Virus record (IMG/VR): IMGVR_UViG_3300042484_000468
Span: 1 to 21,207 of that record
DNA from: a virus
Reading direction: 5' to 3' (one strand)
DNA: 21,207 bases
Each line of letters starts with the position of its first letter. Position 1 is the stretch's first letter. This document shows positions 1 through 6,322 of this stretch, in pieces. The position numbers and the translations under genes were made by a program. Under the pieces are notes generated by a model, which worked only from the letters and a program-made list of their open reading frames with translations, did not search any database and was not told the DNA's origin.

Positions 1-848
1 CAATGAAGTTCCTCTTCAGTTACATCCTTCAATAAATCTACGCGAGTGAATGCTCCGGGCTTATCAGCATCATCTTCGTTGCGTTCATGGATAGGGATGA
101 TACCATAACTCTCCATGATTTCCTGTTGTGAGAAAGCATCTTCATACTTTTCAAGTGTAACTTCATCAGGACTATCTTGACGCTTGGCAAGCACATAGTT
201 CTGCCACTTATCAAATGCTGCCAACTTCAACTTGTCATCGCCGTTGATACCCAAAAAGTGTTCGCGGGCAAAAGTGAAGTTATGGTATTCAACGACCTGA
301 CAACGAACCTTGACATTAGCCCAGTCTTCCGGTTGAAGGTCGGGCATGAACCAACCCCATTGAGCGGCAGTCCCATAACACACAGCAGTATGTTGACCAT
401 CAATGATGTAATAGTAATATACGCCCTCGAATTTGATCTTCAACACGTTGACATATTGAACCTTCAATGGGTTGAAGGTCTCCATGATCTTCTTCAAGCG
501 GCGACGACTGATTGGGCGCTGTACCGCAAGTGCGCTAAACAATTCCTTGAGAGGAATTTCTTGGTACTTAGCGATCTGACCATATAAGCCAGTAAACGAT
601 TTACCGTTCTTCTTGTTGGTCTTTGCCGCAACCTTGCTTAGACTGTCATCAATAAACTCTTGAACCAAGTCCACTAGTGGTTTGCGTTCATGTTCGTCGG
701 GCTTTTTATCCAAAACGTTGTGCGGACGGTCAGAAGGTAACACAGTTACCTTAGTGCCATTGAATGATAGAACATCTAGCGAAACGTAGGTAGTATCCTT
801 GCTCTTGTTCATAGATTTAGTCTCCTGCTTTGTATTCAACTTAGCCAT
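1..848 (-). CDS. ParB-like nuclease-domain protein (partial, 3' end outside window)
   Basis: The minus-strand frame is open from 848 to the left edge (about 282 codons visible), so the C-terminus is missing. The middle of the protein reads IPLKELFSALAVQRPISRR, then a beta-rich stretch ending in YYYYIIDGQHTAVCYG. An IDGQH box after a P-[IL]-x-R segment is typical of the ParB/sulfiredoxin-like N-terminal fold (DGQHR group). In phages such proteins bind or cut DNA or modify host proteins, and the substrate here is unknown. Two in-frame ATGs have good ribosome sites: 848 (AGAGGT, overlapping the upstream stop by 8 bases) and 812 (CAGGAGA). I chose 848; using 812 shortens the protein by 12 residues. 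It is the last gene seen in the unit driven by the tandem promoters at 1562-1665. Family assignment is fairly secure, function is not. Confidence 0.72.
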   Translation of the reverse strand, partial: MAKLNTKQETKSMNKSKDTTYVSLDVLSFNGTKVTVLPSDRPHNVLDKKPDEHERKPLVDLVQEFIDDSLSKVAAKTNKKNGKSFTGLYGQIAKYQEIPLKELFSALAVQRPISRRRLKKIMETFNPLKVQYVNVLKIKFEGVYYYYIIDGQHTAVCYGTAAQWGWFMPDLQPEDWANVKVRCQVVEYHNFTFAREHFLGINGDDKLKLAAFDKWQNYVLAKRQDSPDEVTLEKYEDAFSQQEIMESYGIIPIHERNEDDADKPGAFTRVDLLKDVTEEELH

Positions 849-1485
849 ATTGCACCTCTTTATTAGTTACACGAATTACAGTATTCTTACGCATCATCTC
901 AAAGTGGGGAACCATATCACGCCGGGGACACTTGCTATATCCCAAAGCAAGGTTCTGCTCATAGCGAGTGGTCTTCAATTGATTGCCTTCTTGATCACTG
1001 ACACCATATGCCAGAATGCGATAGACACCAGCATGTTCACCATCACAGTCCCAAGTCATAGTACCTTGGGCAAGATTGATAGGACCGCGAGTTTCTTGGT
1101 CAGCGATTGAACGATTGGTGATATGACACTTCTTTGTCACAGCACAAACCCATTCACCGACAACGTATTGACTACGCTTCTGCTCATCAGTGGTCGCAAC
1201 CTCAAGGGGTTCACCGTGCTTGTATGAGTAACCATACAGACCGGCGGTGTCAATCATGTTGTGCTTCTCGCGGTAGGCGTCTGATTTACTCATGCCGCGC
1301 ATGAGAACCAGATAGTCATTCCAATTACCGAAAGCATCGGTAAAACGGACGAACGATGAACCACCCTTTGTGACGATAGATGCTCCTGCTGGAAGATCCA
1401 ACTCATCAAGGGCAAGAACATTGAAAATCTTGTCCTTATGATTGATATCTAGGGCATCCAACCAACTATTAGAAAAATTGCTCAT
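841..1485 (-). CDS. Conserved-looking hypothetical protein, 214 aa
   Basis: First gene after the tandem promoters. The start is well supported: TAAAGGAGATTATAT precedes the ATG, nearly the same leader as that of the DsbA-like gene at 20978. The protein is soluble, with no signal peptide or membrane segment. It contains several Cys (around WVCAVTKKCH, MTWDCDGEH and LGYSKCPRRD) and a polar N-terminus. I do not recognise the family. Having a dedicated strong promoter pair and a near-consensus ribosome site suggests it is made in quantity, together with the ParB-like protein that overlaps its stop by 8 bases. Confidence that it is a real gene is high; no function is proposed. Confidence 0.85.
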   Translation of the reverse strand: MSNFSNSWLDALDINHKDKIFNVLALDELDLPAGASIVTKGGSSFVRFTDAFGNWNDYLVLMRGMSKSDAYREKHNMIDTAGLYGYSYKHGEPLEVATTDEQKRSQYVVGEWVCAVTKKCHITNRSIADQETRGPINLAQGTMTWDCDGEHAGVYRILAYGVSDQEGNQLKTTRYEQNLALGYSKCPRRDMVPHFEMMRKNTVIRVTNKEVQYG

Positions 1486-1531
1486 ATATAATCTCCTTTA
1501 CTAGCGAATAAAAAATAAACTTACAAACACC

Positions 1532-1555
1532 TGTGAGTGACGTACTGCACTCACA
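1532..1555 (-). other. 5'-leader hairpin behind promoter P2
   Basis: Inverted repeat with an 8-bp perfect stem (TGTGAGTG / CACTCACA) and an 8-base loop. On the minus strand it begins within one or two bases of the start point expected from the P2 -10 box (1562-1567). The transcript would therefore begin almost directly with a stem-loop. 5'-terminal hairpins are known to protect mRNA from decay in enterobacteria; an operator role is equally possible. Confidence 0.6.
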
Positions 1556-1561
1556 CTTCAA

Positions 1562-1590
1562 ATAATATAGCAGTCACATTTACAAGTCAA
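1562..1590 (-). promoter_or_regulatory. Sigma70-type promoter P2
   Basis: Minus strand: TTGACT (1590-1585), a 17-base spacer, then TATTAT (1567-1562). It lies about 77 bases upstream of the ATG at 1485 and in the same direction, in an otherwise non-coding stretch. Near-consensus boxes with ideal spacing indicate recognition by host housekeeping RNA polymerase. Confidence 0.8.
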
Positions 1591-1611
1591 CTACTACATC
1601 ACCCAAATCGT

Positions 1612-1629
1612 CATTGTCTCTCAACAATG
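1612..1629 (-). other. 5'-leader hairpin behind promoter P1
   Basis: Perfect 6-bp inverted repeat CATTGT / ACAATG with a 6-base loop. Its first base is 8 bases past the P1 -10 box, so a transcript from P1 would start with this stem-loop at about +2. The sequence is unrelated to the hairpin behind P2 although it sits at the same place relative to its promoter. Confidence 0.55.
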
Positions 1630-1636
1630 TATAGAT

Positions 1637-1665
1637 ATTATATGTCATACTCGGGGTAAAGTCAA
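1637..1665 (-). promoter_or_regulatory. Sigma70-type promoter P1
   Basis: Minus strand: TTGACT (1665-1660), a 17-base spacer, then a perfect TATAAT (1642-1637). It is 75 bases upstream of P2 and shares the same -35 hexamer and spacer length. Both promoters point into the 214-aa gene and the ParB-like gene. Confidence 0.82.
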
Positions 1666-1691
1666 GCCTTATTTTTCAGCAGAAAAAGGCT
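1665..1691 (-). other. Bulged hairpin at the end of the upstream gene train
   Basis: AGCC / GGCT outer stem and TTTTTC / GAAAAA inner stem, with a 4-base loop and a 3-base bulge. It lies 25 bases past the stop of the 82-aa gene and abuts the P1 -35 box. No run of T follows on either strand, so it is not a standard intrinsic terminator. It may be a 3'-end or processing structure separating the long gene train from the P1/P2 unit. Confidence 0.4.
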
Positions 1692-1716
1692 AATAGAATC
1701 AATAACTTACAGAGCC

Positions 1717-1965
1717 TTAGAGTTCACCCTTGAGTTTCATAGTGATATATGTGTCACGCTCTATCCATGTATAAAACTCTTTGAATGATCCATAATGCAA
1801 TATGTAACCTGCAGGTTTTGTCATATATGAAACTTCTATATAATATGCCCTACGAAAAAACAACCATTTGCCGCTATAGTGACAACGCTTCAAACTATAA
1901 CATCTTTTATATGTAGTTTGTCCTGTCCTGTAATTACCAGGTAGTTTTTCAGTATAAAAGGGCAA
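1717..1965 (-). CDS. Small hypothetical protein, 82 aa
   Basis: Opens with TTG immediately after the queE stop (TGA then TTG), with GGGG about 8 bases upstream as a possible ribosome site. The only later ATG of use (1824) would leave 35 residues. The protein is rich in Tyr, Lys and Arg, with aromatic segments (GKWLFFRRAYYIEV, FKEFYTWIERD) that recall in style the tiny Trp/Tyr-rich proteins at 3383-3897, though I cannot align it convincingly. It is the last gene before the promoter region. Its position and the absence of any better frame support it, but the TTG start makes it uncertain. Confidence 0.5.
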   Translation of the reverse strand: MPFYTEKLPGNYRTGQTTYKRCYSLKRCHYSGKWLFFRRAYYIEVSYMTKPAGYILHYGSFKEFYTWIERDTYITMKLKGEL

Positions 1966-2829
1966 TCAAGTACCCCAGAGGTTTTTGAAAAGAAGAACCT
2001 GAAGTCTATCACTATACCGTAGTCCATGTTTCATAGCAAACTCTGCTACAGCACGATTGTTCAGGCTGTACACACTCTCAACACCACCTACTGGCATCAG
2101 ATAAACGTTGCCAGTAAAACCCACGCTACGATATATTTTTACCACCTCTAGTGCTTCTTCACAATCTTCATGTGATGCGATCACAAACTTTAGATATGTA
2201 TGACCTATATCCTGATAACCACATACAACTTCGGGTCGTATCGCTTCTTCTCTCTTCTCTCCGCTTACGCTAAGTTTTGCGCTTACGCTGAATGTCACAC
2301 TATCATATCCTCGTGTTAGATGCCAGTTCTTATCTTCCTGCCAACTTACAAGATATTCTGCTAGGTCTTTAGATAATTCTTGTGTACCATTCGTTTCAAA
2401 AGTGATCTCTTTGAGATTGTGCATCAATTCATGATCAAGTAAATCCGGATAACTGCGCTGCCAACCTAGCAATGGCTCACCACCTGTGATGACAAGATGT
2501 TCATCATTCCACTCTTTATATGGCAATATGTCAACAATATTTTCTGCTAGTTCATCAGTACTATAGGTAGGGCTTAGTTTCTTGAAACGTACATCCCAAC
2601 TTGCGTAACTATCACAACCAGTACTGACTAATGGCAATTCTTTATAGTCTTTATAATCTTTAGGATTGACCTTATGTCTCTCTTGCGACTTCTCGCCTCG
2701 TTTCATTCCAAAGCCATCGCAAGTGAAATTACAACCAAACGTGCGCAAGAACACGCTAGGGACGCCCATATAGCGACCTTCACCTTGAATGCTATAGAAT
2801 AGTTCGCTGACCTTGATTGACTTCTTCAT
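1966..2829 (-). CDS. queE: 7-carboxy-7-deazaguanine synthase QueE (radical SAM)
   Basis: QueE converts 6-carboxytetrahydropterin to 7-carboxy-7-deazaguanine (CDG), the third step from GTP to preQ0, using S-adenosylmethionine and a 4Fe-4S cluster. Seen: the family's opening FYSIQGEG (11-18), PSVFLRTFGCNFTC with Cys33 and Cys37, GCDSYASWD with Cys72, and the SAM-binding TGGEPLLGW segment. The usual QueE cluster is followed closely by C-D-T/S-x-Y; here about 34 residues separate the second and third Cys, an insertion that helps bring the length to 287 aa against roughly 210-245 in most members. The ATG at 2829 overlaps the upstream glycosylase gene by 38 bases. It belongs with folE (9073), queD (5617) and the DpdA gene (14693). 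Assignment is secure; only the insertion is odd. Confidence 0.93.
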   Translation of the reverse strand: MKKSIKVSELFYSIQGEGRYMGVPSVFLRTFGCNFTCDGFGMKRGEKSQERHKVNPKDYKDYKELPLVSTGCDSYASWDVRFKKLSPTYSTDELAENIVDILPYKEWNDEHLVITGGEPLLGWQRSYPDLLDHELMHNLKEITFETNGTQELSKDLAEYLVSWQEDKNWHLTRGYDSVTFSVSAKLSVSGEKREEAIRPEVVCGYQDIGHTYLKFVIASHEDCEEALEVVKIYRSVGFTGNVYLMPVGGVESVYSLNNRAVAEFAMKHGLRYSDRLQVLLFKNLWGT

Positions 2830-3217
2830 TCAAATACCTTATTAGTTCTTTGTCGGTAGGCTGTACTTTATAGTTTTGTTTGTAAAATATCTCATAACTA
2901 TCGCTACCATATTTACCTATACCATACAACATATTAGCATCTACTTTGTCCCAAGTCAAGTAATCACGGCTCATACCGCGCAATCTCTTCTCCCTGATAT
3001 TATACATACCGAGGGGCTTGATGATATCAATAACTTCTTCCGGTGTGCTATTTAGGAGACTTTTTGCGTTTGGAAACTTTTTTAGGAACTTTGGAAGCAC
3101 GTACTTTACTGGCTTTCTTCCTGTCTGGTTTAGCATTATCACTCCGACCATGTGTTCCCACTCGTTCTTTACTTGCTGTTGGACCATCAGATCGTCTCTT
3201 AGTGCTTTTACTTTCAA
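2792..3217 (-). CDS. MBD4-like HhH-GPD DNA glycosylase
   Basis: Probably removes a damaged or mismatched base from DNA. Seen: LNQTGRKPVKYVLPKFLKKF (29-48), IIKPLGMYNIREKRL (65-79), a helix-hairpin-helix LYGIGKYGSDSYEIF (97-111) and VQPTDKEL with Asp122 where the family's catalytic Asp lies. From memory this resembles the glycosylase domain of animal MBD4 (its HGIGKYGNDSYRIF and HPEDHKLNKYH) more than EndoIII or MutY. The EndoIII lysine position is a Tyr here, which suggests a base-only, monofunctional glycosylase. The protein has no cysteine, so it lacks the Fe-S loop of EndoIII/MutY. At 141 aa it is a bare domain. Start is TTG at 3217, preceded by AAGGGAG; an ATG at 3187 is the alternative. 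It overlaps the basic-tailed gene by 170 bases and queE by 38. Confidence 0.82.
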   Translation of the reverse strand: MKVKALRDDLMVQQQVKNEWEHMVGVIMLNQTGRKPVKYVLPKFLKKFPNAKSLLNSTPEEVIDIIKPLGMYNIREKRLRGMSRDYLTWDKVDANMLYGIGKYGSDSYEIFYKQNYKVQPTDKELIRYLNEEVNQGQRTIL

Positions 3218-3386
3218 CTTGTTTCTCCCTTATTTTTAATGTACCATCAACTATACCATACTCTGTAGTCTCAGTGACCAGTTTGTAGCCGTTGAAAACT
3301 ACTATTTTTTCAGTGGTTTCACGCGATAGAAAATCTCTGAACTCACAAAGACTATTCCATTTTAGTTTTTTAGGTGTGTATATCAT
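3048..3386 (-). CDS. Small protein with an overprinted, highly basic tail, 112 aa
   Basis: Starts with ATG at 3386 in an ATGA overlap with the preceding stop. Residues 1-56 look like a small folded domain (KLKWNSLCEFRDFL, EKIVVFNGYKLVTETTEYG). Residues 57-112 are read from the same DNA as the glycosylase start in another frame, and contain 21 Lys/Arg against 5 acidic residues, with many Ser, Ala and Pro (for example KKASKVRASKVPKK). Such a tail resembles histone-H1-type nucleic-acid-binding tails. I do not recognise the N-terminal domain. The first half is well supported by packing; whether the whole tail is under selection or is a by-product of reading into the next gene is open. Confidence 0.62.
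   Translation of the reverse strand: MIYTPKKLKWNSLCEFRDFLSRETTEKIVVFNGYKLVTETTEYGIVDGTLKIREKQVESKSTKRRSDGPTASKERVGTHGRSDNAKPDRKKASKVRASKVPKKVSKRKKSPK
3225..3231 (-). promoter_or_regulatory. Ribosome binding site supporting a TTG start
   Basis: AAGGGAG on the minus strand, seven bases before the TTG at 3217. It favours the TTG over the internal ATG at 3187 as the glycosylase start, although it lies inside the overlapping upstream gene. Confidence 0.5.
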
Positions 3387-3688
3387 AGCCAGCGTAGTTT
3401 ATACCAGTTTATTTCTTTATCGCTTTTGAGATATAGTCTAATACGATAACTATCAGTAGTCCAAGCCCATACTTTATTTTCATCTACTGACAAATAGTGT
3501 AGTTCACAACTAGAGCCAAAAGTTTCCCAACACCAATTACGTATTTGTTTAAATTGTTCTCTTTGAATATTATTAAAATCTATTCTATATTGAAATAACT
3601 CATTACCGGTAAAACGTCCGTCTAAAAGTTTTGGTTCTGGTATAGTATCATAGTATGAACGAGGATACACCACTGTGCGTTTTTTCAT
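3383..3688 (-). CDS. Hypothetical protein, paralogue of the next small gene, 101 aa
   Basis: ATG at 3688 overlaps the upstream stop as ATGA, which I prefer over an upstream GTG at 3709. The protein is rich in Trp, Tyr and Arg. Its C-terminal 70 residues match the neighbouring 70-aa protein in order and spacing: a YRI-type strand, a helix ending in Trp (FKQIRNWCWETF), a Trp-rich strand, then SYRIRLYLKSD and a final WYKLRW. The pair looks like an old tandem duplication. Function unknown. Confidence 0.75.
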   Translation of the reverse strand: MKKRTVVYPRSYYDTIPEPKLLDGRFTGNELFQYRIDFNNIQREQFKQIRNWCWETFGSSCELHYLSVDENKVWAWTTDSYRIRLYLKSDKEINWYKLRWL

Positions 3689-3897
3689 TCCCATCTTAAT
3701 ACAAACCACTCATAATCGCGCTTATATCTAAATCTTATTTCAAAATACCCGCCATCAGTGAGCCGCCAGACGGTGTGCTTTCTATGTCCTTGTAGATTGG
3801 CTTGCATCCAGCGCATTAATTCTTCAAACTTAGCAGGAGATTCTACTCTTATTCTTGCTTTATACCAATTAGGTTTAAAGTTTTTCCAATCGCTCAT
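3685..3897 (-). CDS. Hypothetical protein, paralogue of the previous small gene, 70 aa
   Basis: ATG at 3897 lies three bases after the glycosyltransferase-like gene's stop. Shared pattern with the 101-aa neighbour: WYKARIRV, a helix FEELMRWMQ, HTVWRL, then YFEIRFRYKRD and a terminal FVLRWE. It lacks the neighbour's N-terminal 30 residues. Probably a small alpha/beta domain; I know no family for it. Confidence 0.75.
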   Translation of the reverse strand: MSDWKNFKPNWYKARIRVESPAKFEELMRWMQANLQGHRKHTVWRLTDGGYFEIRFRYKRDYEWFVLRWE

Positions 3898-3900
3898 TTA

Positions 3901-5070
3901 TTAATTCTTAGTAAGAACATATCTTCCGGCAGTGCCTGCCCCGTTAATTAAGTGCTGATAGTTGTGTTCACAGATTTCTGCTGTACCTTTGATAAACTCA
4001 TTAAGTTCATCACCTTTAAGGTTACACAATCTTTCAATTTCTTTCACTACCATCATTAGTCTAGCGCCGTCATCTTGGACATAATCATAACTCTCGTCAA
4101 TATATGGATGGAAAGTTTTATATCCAATGTTTCTTAATTGGCACATCGTGTTTGCTGCACCTAACATAAGGAATGGATGTCGTTGACTGATAATTTTATA
4201 AGTCTTTTCACTACAATGCATGCCAGGATCAAAATCTGGATGATTAGTAAAGAACGGTGTCTCGCCTACTACACTGAAATAAGTATCATCATAATACTTT
4301 TTCATGTCTTTAGTAAACCAGTCCATTACTTGATTTTGATTATCTTTATCAACGTAAAGTTCAGGCAAACTACAAATCTTATGCTCATTCTGCTCTAAGG
4401 TCTGTATAAATTCTTGATTATCTTTAAATAAAACTTTTAAGTAATCGTACATGTTGCTCCAGTTTCTACCTTCGCAAGTAGCCAAACTTACATATCCGTC
4501 CTTCAATAAATCTTTAGCAGTAAGCATAGCAACCGCACCTGCACGATGTGGGCGCCATCTACGATTTAAGAAAACAAATTTCTTATCAAAAGTTTTGTTG
4601 AGTTTGTCTACAGGCTGTGATTGAATCTCGCTCACTTCATGTGATGCTACAGTATATTCATATATGCGAGTTTCTGCGACACGTATCAAATCCTTGTTAT
4701 ATTTTTTTGCGACTCTTTCAACTTCCTGCATTATGTTCATACAATGTGTGAACAAGTATACATAATACTCCGGCAAGCCCATCTCAACAATGGCCTTTTG
4801 GTATATAGGTTCTACTACGCTATGATATGCTTCTAGGAAGTTATTAAATATAAGCCAAACTTGTTTATCTCTTACTTTTTGTCTAATTTCTTCTGGTATA
4901 GCGATTTTTAAATTTTCGTCAGTTAAATCATTAGCATGTAAAAACTGTACCACCCAATAATCTTGGTGTGAGTGAGGGACAAAGTTGTATACTTTATCAA
5001 TACCAGTTTCGTCTAAAAATCTTATCCCTTCGCTACTCAAATAGGGCACATTGTTTTTGTTTAAAATCAT
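3901..5070 (-). CDS. Putative glycosyltransferase-like protein, 389 aa
   Basis: The N-terminal half is helical and unfamiliar. The C-terminal half has KFVFLNRRWRPHRAG (about 170-184), VVGETPFF, then HCSEKTYKIISQRHPFLMLGA and a GYKTFHPYIDESYD segment. The block SEKT-x-K-x-I-x-x-x-x-P-F-x-x-x-G followed by L-R-x-x-G-[YF]-K-T-F is a recurrent C-terminal signature of phage proteins annotated as exostosin- or fucosyltransferase-like glycosyltransferases. The acceptor could be DNA, a virion protein or a cell-surface sugar; nothing here decides. It follows the purine phosphoribosyltransferase by 11 bases. By eye the DNA is more AT-rich than the polymerase and clamp genes. Gene certain, enzyme class moderate. 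Confidence 0.75.
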   Translation of the reverse strand: MILNKNNVPYLSSEGIRFLDETGIDKVYNFVPHSHQDYWVVQFLHANDLTDENLKIAIPEEIRQKVRDKQVWLIFNNFLEAYHSVVEPIYQKAIVEMGLPEYYVYLFTHCMNIMQEVERVAKKYNKDLIRVAETRIYEYTVASHEVSEIQSQPVDKLNKTFDKKFVFLNRRWRPHRAGAVAMLTAKDLLKDGYVSLATCEGRNWSNMYDYLKVLFKDNQEFIQTLEQNEHKICSLPELYVDKDNQNQVMDWFTKDMKKYYDDTYFSVVGETPFFTNHPDFDPGMHCSEKTYKIISQRHPFLMLGAANTMCQLRNIGYKTFHPYIDESYDYVQDDGARLMMVVKEIERLCNLKGDELNEFIKGTAEICEHNYQHLINGAGTAGRYVLTKN

Positions 5071-5081
5071 ATTTTTTACTC

Positions 5082-5615
5082 TTAATTATTTTGTTCTAAC
5101 CACCAGTTTTCCCAAGGAAAAACGCACCACTCTGGATTTTCAAATTTATTTATTGTGACCCCGTTATAGTCACAATTAAAGGCGCTTGCTTCATTATCAA
5201 TCAATACAGCAAATTTAACATTTCTGTGCCAGACATCATTCCATGAAGAATTATGTGGTAAACATCCTGATTGCCAATCATTTTTAAGGTTATTCAATGT
5301 AGTACCGGTATCATTTATATCATCAACAATTAAAATATTTTTTCGTTTTGTTGGAACACTAGTACCTTTGTCATTCACCGACTCATATCCAAAAGCATCT
5401 TCAGCCATCCATAGATTGCTTTCATCTTCGCCTAGTGCATACATAGGAATTTCTAGATAATGACTCAATTTTAAAGCAGGTACTAATCCGCCGCGCGTGA
5501 TTCCTATAATATAATCAGGGCGAAAATTGTCTTGTACCATTTGCTTATTGATGTTTAATAAAAACCCATTGATTTGTTTTGGAGAATAAAAAACTTCTTT
5601 TTCAGACTTTGACAT
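5082..5615 (-). CDS. Purine phosphoribosyltransferase (Gpt/Hpt-like)
   Basis: Such enzymes convert a free purine base (guanine, xanthine or hypoxanthine) and PRPP to the nucleotide. Seen: DYIIGITRGGLVPALKLSHYL, the PRPP loop NILIVDDINDTGTT with its paired Asp, and a C-terminal WCVFPWE, which is typical of xanthine/guanine phosphoribosyltransferases. The ATG at 5615 sits one base after the queD stop, which makes translational coupling likely; an upstream GTG at 5666 would overlap queD by 50 bases and is rejected. At 177 aa it is a little longer than bacterial Gpt (about 150). The link to queD suggests recovery of guanine released by the DNA transglycosylase. Class is firm; base specificity is not readable. 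Confidence 0.88.
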   Translation of the reverse strand: MSKSEKEVFYSPKQINGFLLNINKQMVQDNFRPDYIIGITRGGLVPALKLSHYLEIPMYALGEDESNLWMAEDAFGYESVNDKGTSVPTKRKNILIVDDINDTGTTLNNLKNDWQSGCLPHNSSWNDVWHRNVKFAVLIDNEASAFNCDYNGVTINKFENPEWCVFPWENWWLEQNN

Positions 5616-5616
5616 A

Positions 5617-6108
5617 TCAACCCTCGTAAATTGCGCTATTTGCTTCGTGTTCAAATACTTCAACACTTTTTACACGTACATTACCGTTTACAATTATCCC
5701 TTCTGTCTCTTTCATTTCTTCAATTATCTGTTCCATTTTTTGATAAGCCATTTCGGCAAATTTTTCACAACCTACTGCCGGAACAACACGTAGGTCAACT
5801 ACACCTTTATCTTTGTATCCGCCGTTAATTTTTGCCATAGTCAGAAAAAAATCAAGATGCGGATCATCTTCAGCAACAAGTGTGGTATGATCAAACATAT
5901 ATTCAGTCCACTGCTTGAACTTCTTTAGTCCACCAAAGTCCATGACCCAGTTACGACAATCAAGCGTGTCTGATTCAAATACTAAGCGTATACCAATGCT
6001 ATAGCCATGTAGTAAACTACAATGACTATGTGTGCTGCGCCATTGACGGAAAGCACAACTTAGACCACGATCATTACCGTATGTCTTTGTGCTGTAATAT
6101 TTAGGCAT
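5617..6108 (-). CDS. queD: 6-carboxytetrahydropterin synthase QueD
   Basis: Second step of preQ0 synthesis: dihydroneopterin triphosphate to 6-carboxytetrahydropterin, a zinc-dependent T-fold enzyme. Seen: SCAFRQWRSTHSHCSLLHGY (17-36) with Cys30 in the place of the catalytic Cys before LHG, NWVMDFGGLKKFKQW (53-67), FDHTTLVAEDDPH (72-84), and VEVFEHEANSAIY (149-161) with the substrate-binding Glu153. The usual zinc motif H-G-H is H-G-Y here, and the first zinc His is not at its usual place. I recall this FRQW...HC..LHGY version from other QueD-annotated proteins, so it is probably a subfamily trait. Overlaps the preceding gene by 8 bases. Confidence 0.9.
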   Translation of the reverse strand: MPKYYSTKTYGNDRGLSCAFRQWRSTHSHCSLLHGYSIGIRLVFESDTLDCRNWVMDFGGLKKFKQWTEYMFDHTTLVAEDDPHLDFFLTMAKINGGYKDKGVVDLRVVPAVGCEKFAEMAYQKMEQIIEEMKETEGIIVNGNVRVKSVEVFEHEANSAIYEG

Positions 6109-6322
6109 TTTTTAATCCGTGTATTAGGTCTTTTAATTTTGAAGGTTTAGAAAAACTAAGTTCTCTTGCTTCATATTCTTCAACGATCTTGGCTTTTAGA
6201 CTTTCCCACATCGGTTCAAGTGCCATATGAGCGTCTAATTTAACTTCGTTATCGGTGATACAATCTTTGTTGTAAATCACGATGACTTTATCACCTTTGT
6301 TATTTTCCCATGTTAGTTTCAT
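6101..6322 (-). CDS. Small hypothetical protein, 73 aa
   Basis: ATG at 6322 in an ATGA overlap with the SufE gene stop, and its own stop overlaps queD by 8 bases, so it is tightly held between the two. N-terminal beta-type segment (GDKVIVIYNKD) then a charged helix (MWESLKAKIVEEYEARE). No family recognised. Confidence 0.75.
   Translation of the reverse strand: MKLTWENNKGDKVIVIYNKDCITDNEVKLDAHMALEPMWESLKAKIVEEYEARELSFSKPSKLKDLIHGLKNA

Noticed and set aside
799-1110. Plus-strand open frames, including this 103-codon one and others at 177-587, 10697-11086 and 20413-20721
   Set aside because: Each lies opposite a well-supported minus-strand gene with recognisable motifs or good start signals, and the translated products lack any domain pattern. 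No plus-strand promoter or ribosome site supports them.
1665-1691. Intrinsic transcription terminator after the 82-aa gene
   Set aside because: The stem has a 3-base bulge and no T run follows on either strand, so I list it only as a hairpin.
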